Shown piece by piece: positions 6,722 to 7,366 of a DNA stretch of 7,366 nt. The stretch comes from Candidatus Stahliibacteriota bacterium (GTDB lineage Bacteria > Hydrothermota > Tepidihabitantia > B3-TA06), in assembly GCA_030670165.1 (NCBI GenBank), contig DAOVCF010000096.1, forward strand, positions 1 through 7,366. The letters are read 5' to 3'. How positions within the stretch are numbered: position 1 is the first letter of the stretch; each line of letters opens with the position of its first letter. The notes under the pieces were generated by a model that saw nothing but the letters and a program-made list of their open reading frames with translations, did no database searches and was not told where the DNA came from. The position numbers were made by a program, and so were the translations under genes.

Positions 6722-6797
6722 GTTGCGACGCGGTCGCTTTATATTGGAGGTTTTATGAGTACGACATGCTCGTTTTATGTCGGGGGGTCTAATGAGT
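6672..6797 (+). repeat. Degenerate tandem repeat of SD-ATGAGT start units
   Basis: The hexamer ATGAGT begins at 6672, 6692, 6718, 6755 and 6792. The last three are exactly 37 bp apart. Four are preceded by purine-rich tracts: GAGAGGGAG before 6692, AAGGAG before 6718, GGAGG before 6755 and GGGGGG before 6792. The two 37-bp units align beyond the hexamer (shared CGAC, TCG, TTTAT, and GG-x-GG before the next start). TAATGAGTG...ACGT.AAG recurs at 6690 and 6790, 100 bp apart. It looks like decayed tandem duplication of a translation start region across the hub/spike junction. Confidence 0.55.
6718..6792 (+). CDS. Possible 24-aa mini-ORF between hub and spike genes
   Basis: ATG 6718 overlaps the hub gene stop (ATGA) and has AAGGAG 5 nt upstream. 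The frame runs 24 codons to TAA 6790-6792, which itself overlaps the spike ATG (TAATG). The peptide begins MSCDAVALYWRF and has no recognisable motif. The stop/start overlaps at both ends would let ribosomes pass from hub to spike by termination-reinitiation, so it may serve only as a coupling bridge. A second, 14-codon frame from ATG 6755, with a strong GGAGG 4 nt upstream, overlaps it and ends at 6799. Both may be by-products of the local repeat rather than genes. Confidence 0.2.
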   Translation: MSCDAVALYWRFYEYDMLVLCRGV

Positions 6798-7366
6798 GAC
6801 GTAAGAAAGCTCTTCCAGGAACTCTCGGACAAAGGCCTGGATGACGCCATCATCGGCACTGTCCAGGCGTGCCAGCAGACAACCCCGGCGGGATGGGCGC
6901 TTTCCGACCGCATCCCCGGGTTCTGGTGCGACGTGCAGCCTGAGAAGGAATCGGAGACCCTGCTTCAGCACGTGCCCATGGCGTTGCGGGTTCTCAACAG
7001 GAAGGACGACAAGGACCTGGGGTTCATCCTGGTTCCTGAGAAGAACACCGAGGTTCTGGTTACCTGGGTGGACGGAAGGCCTACAATCGAGGCGTGTCAG
7101 CGCTGGGAACGCATGATCCTTAAAAAGGGTGATAACCTGTGGATAGAGATAGACGCCGACGACAACATCTTCGTGCAGACCACGGGTGCGGTGGACGTCA
7201 AGGTCTCCAAAACGGTAACCGAAAAGATAGACATCTCAAAGCACGTGAAATCGCCGCTCATCAAACTGGGCAAGAACGCCCCTCATCCGGTTGCGTTGGG
7301 CGACTTGCTGATAGGCTGGCTTACCTCTCACGTCCACAACTGTACAGCGCCTGGTTATCCCAGCGG
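6792..7366 (+). CDS. gpV/gp5-like baseplate spike protein, 3'-truncated by window
   Basis: 191 codons are visible before the window ends. The N-terminal helix (VRKLFQELSDKG) leads into an OB-fold-like beta region (about 18-105), with GTVQACQ, a FWCDVQPE strand and a GFILVPEKNTEVLVTW strand. A repeating beta segment follows (about 113-165: KKGDNLWIEIDADDNIFVQT, then VDVKVSKTVTEKIDIS), which suits the triple-stranded beta-helix needle. The last visible part, residues 170-191, has a GDLLIGWLTSH helix and HVHNCTAPGYPS. The His-x-His pair (H180, H182) with downstream APG-x-P fits the metal-binding apex of P2 gpV-type spikes. Function: a trimeric membrane-piercing tip mounted on the gpD-like hub. 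Start ATG 6792 has GGGGGG 4 nt upstream and a TAATG overlap with the mini-ORF. No lysozyme domain is seen in the visible part. Confidence 0.8.
   Translation, partial: MSDVRKLFQELSDKGLDDAIIGTVQACQQTTPAGWALSDRIPGFWCDVQPEKESETLLQHVPMALRVLNRKDDKDLGFILVPEKNTEVLVTWVDGRPTIEACQRWERMILKKGDNLWIEIDADDNIFVQTTGAVDVKVSKTVTEKIDISKHVKSPLIKLGKNAPHPVALGDLLIGWLTSHVHNCTAPGYPS

Noticed and set aside
6560..6913. 117-aa reverse-strand open frame across the hub/spike junction
   Set aside because: Antisense to two well-supported tail genes and lacks any recognisable motif.
6841..7116. 91-aa + strand open frame inside the spike gene
   Set aside because: Arg/Ser/Pro-rich composition typical of an out-of-frame shadow in GC-rich DNA. 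The spike frame explains the region.
2..7359. 10-nt match CCTGGTTATC at both window ends (2-11 and 7350-7359)
   Set aside because: Both copies lie inside coding sequence, the match ends at once, and the window edges are arbitrary. Not an attachment site or terminal repeat.

Overview
The window is part of a contractile phage tail module, all on the + strand and tightly packed. It comes from a prophage, a phage or a tailocin-like particle. No host marker is present. Moderate-to-high GC in the conserved genes, with fairly frequent ATA and AGG codons, suggests an uncultured or poorly sampled bacterial lineage, but I cannot name one. No integrase, capsid, portal, tRNA, IS or CRISPR is visible, and I see no promoter or intrinsic terminator between genes. 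The module appears to be read as one long transcript that runs past both window edges.

Layout. Positions 1-325 hold the end of a tail assembly chaperone gene in the lambda G/GT style. The short product stops at 161, and a canonical -1 slippery heptamer (A AAT TTT, 131-137) leads into an overlapping -1 frame that stays open to 325 and has no ATG of its own. Positions 331-2598 encode a 755-aa protein in the tape-measure slot. It has a Gly/Ala-rich hydrophobic segment, a long Gly/Pro/Ser-rich region and a short helical C-terminus, but not the usual long coiled coil. Positions 2602-4383 encode a 593-aa protein that I do not recognise. Both are clearly AT-richer than the tail genes on either side.

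From 4399 the canonical baseplate/hub genes follow: a DUF6046-like tail protein (4399-5049), a LysM/gpX-like protein (5052-5495), a gpD/gp27-like hub protein (5495-6721) and a gpV/gp5-like spike protein (6792 to the window end). The spike shows an HxH apex motif just before it is cut off. Between hub and spike is a cluster of five ATGAGT hexamers, most preceded by a purine-rich Shine-Dalgarno-like tract. The last three are spaced exactly 37 bp apart and fall in three different frames.

How it works together: the chaperone pair would load tube subunits on the tape measure. The LysM-like, gpD-like and spike proteins form the central hub and puncturing tip, and the DUF6046-like protein probably sits at the tube/hub junction. 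The two AT-rich genes are the least explained part. They may be a divergent or split tape measure, or membrane-active or cargo proteins carried in the tail lumen.
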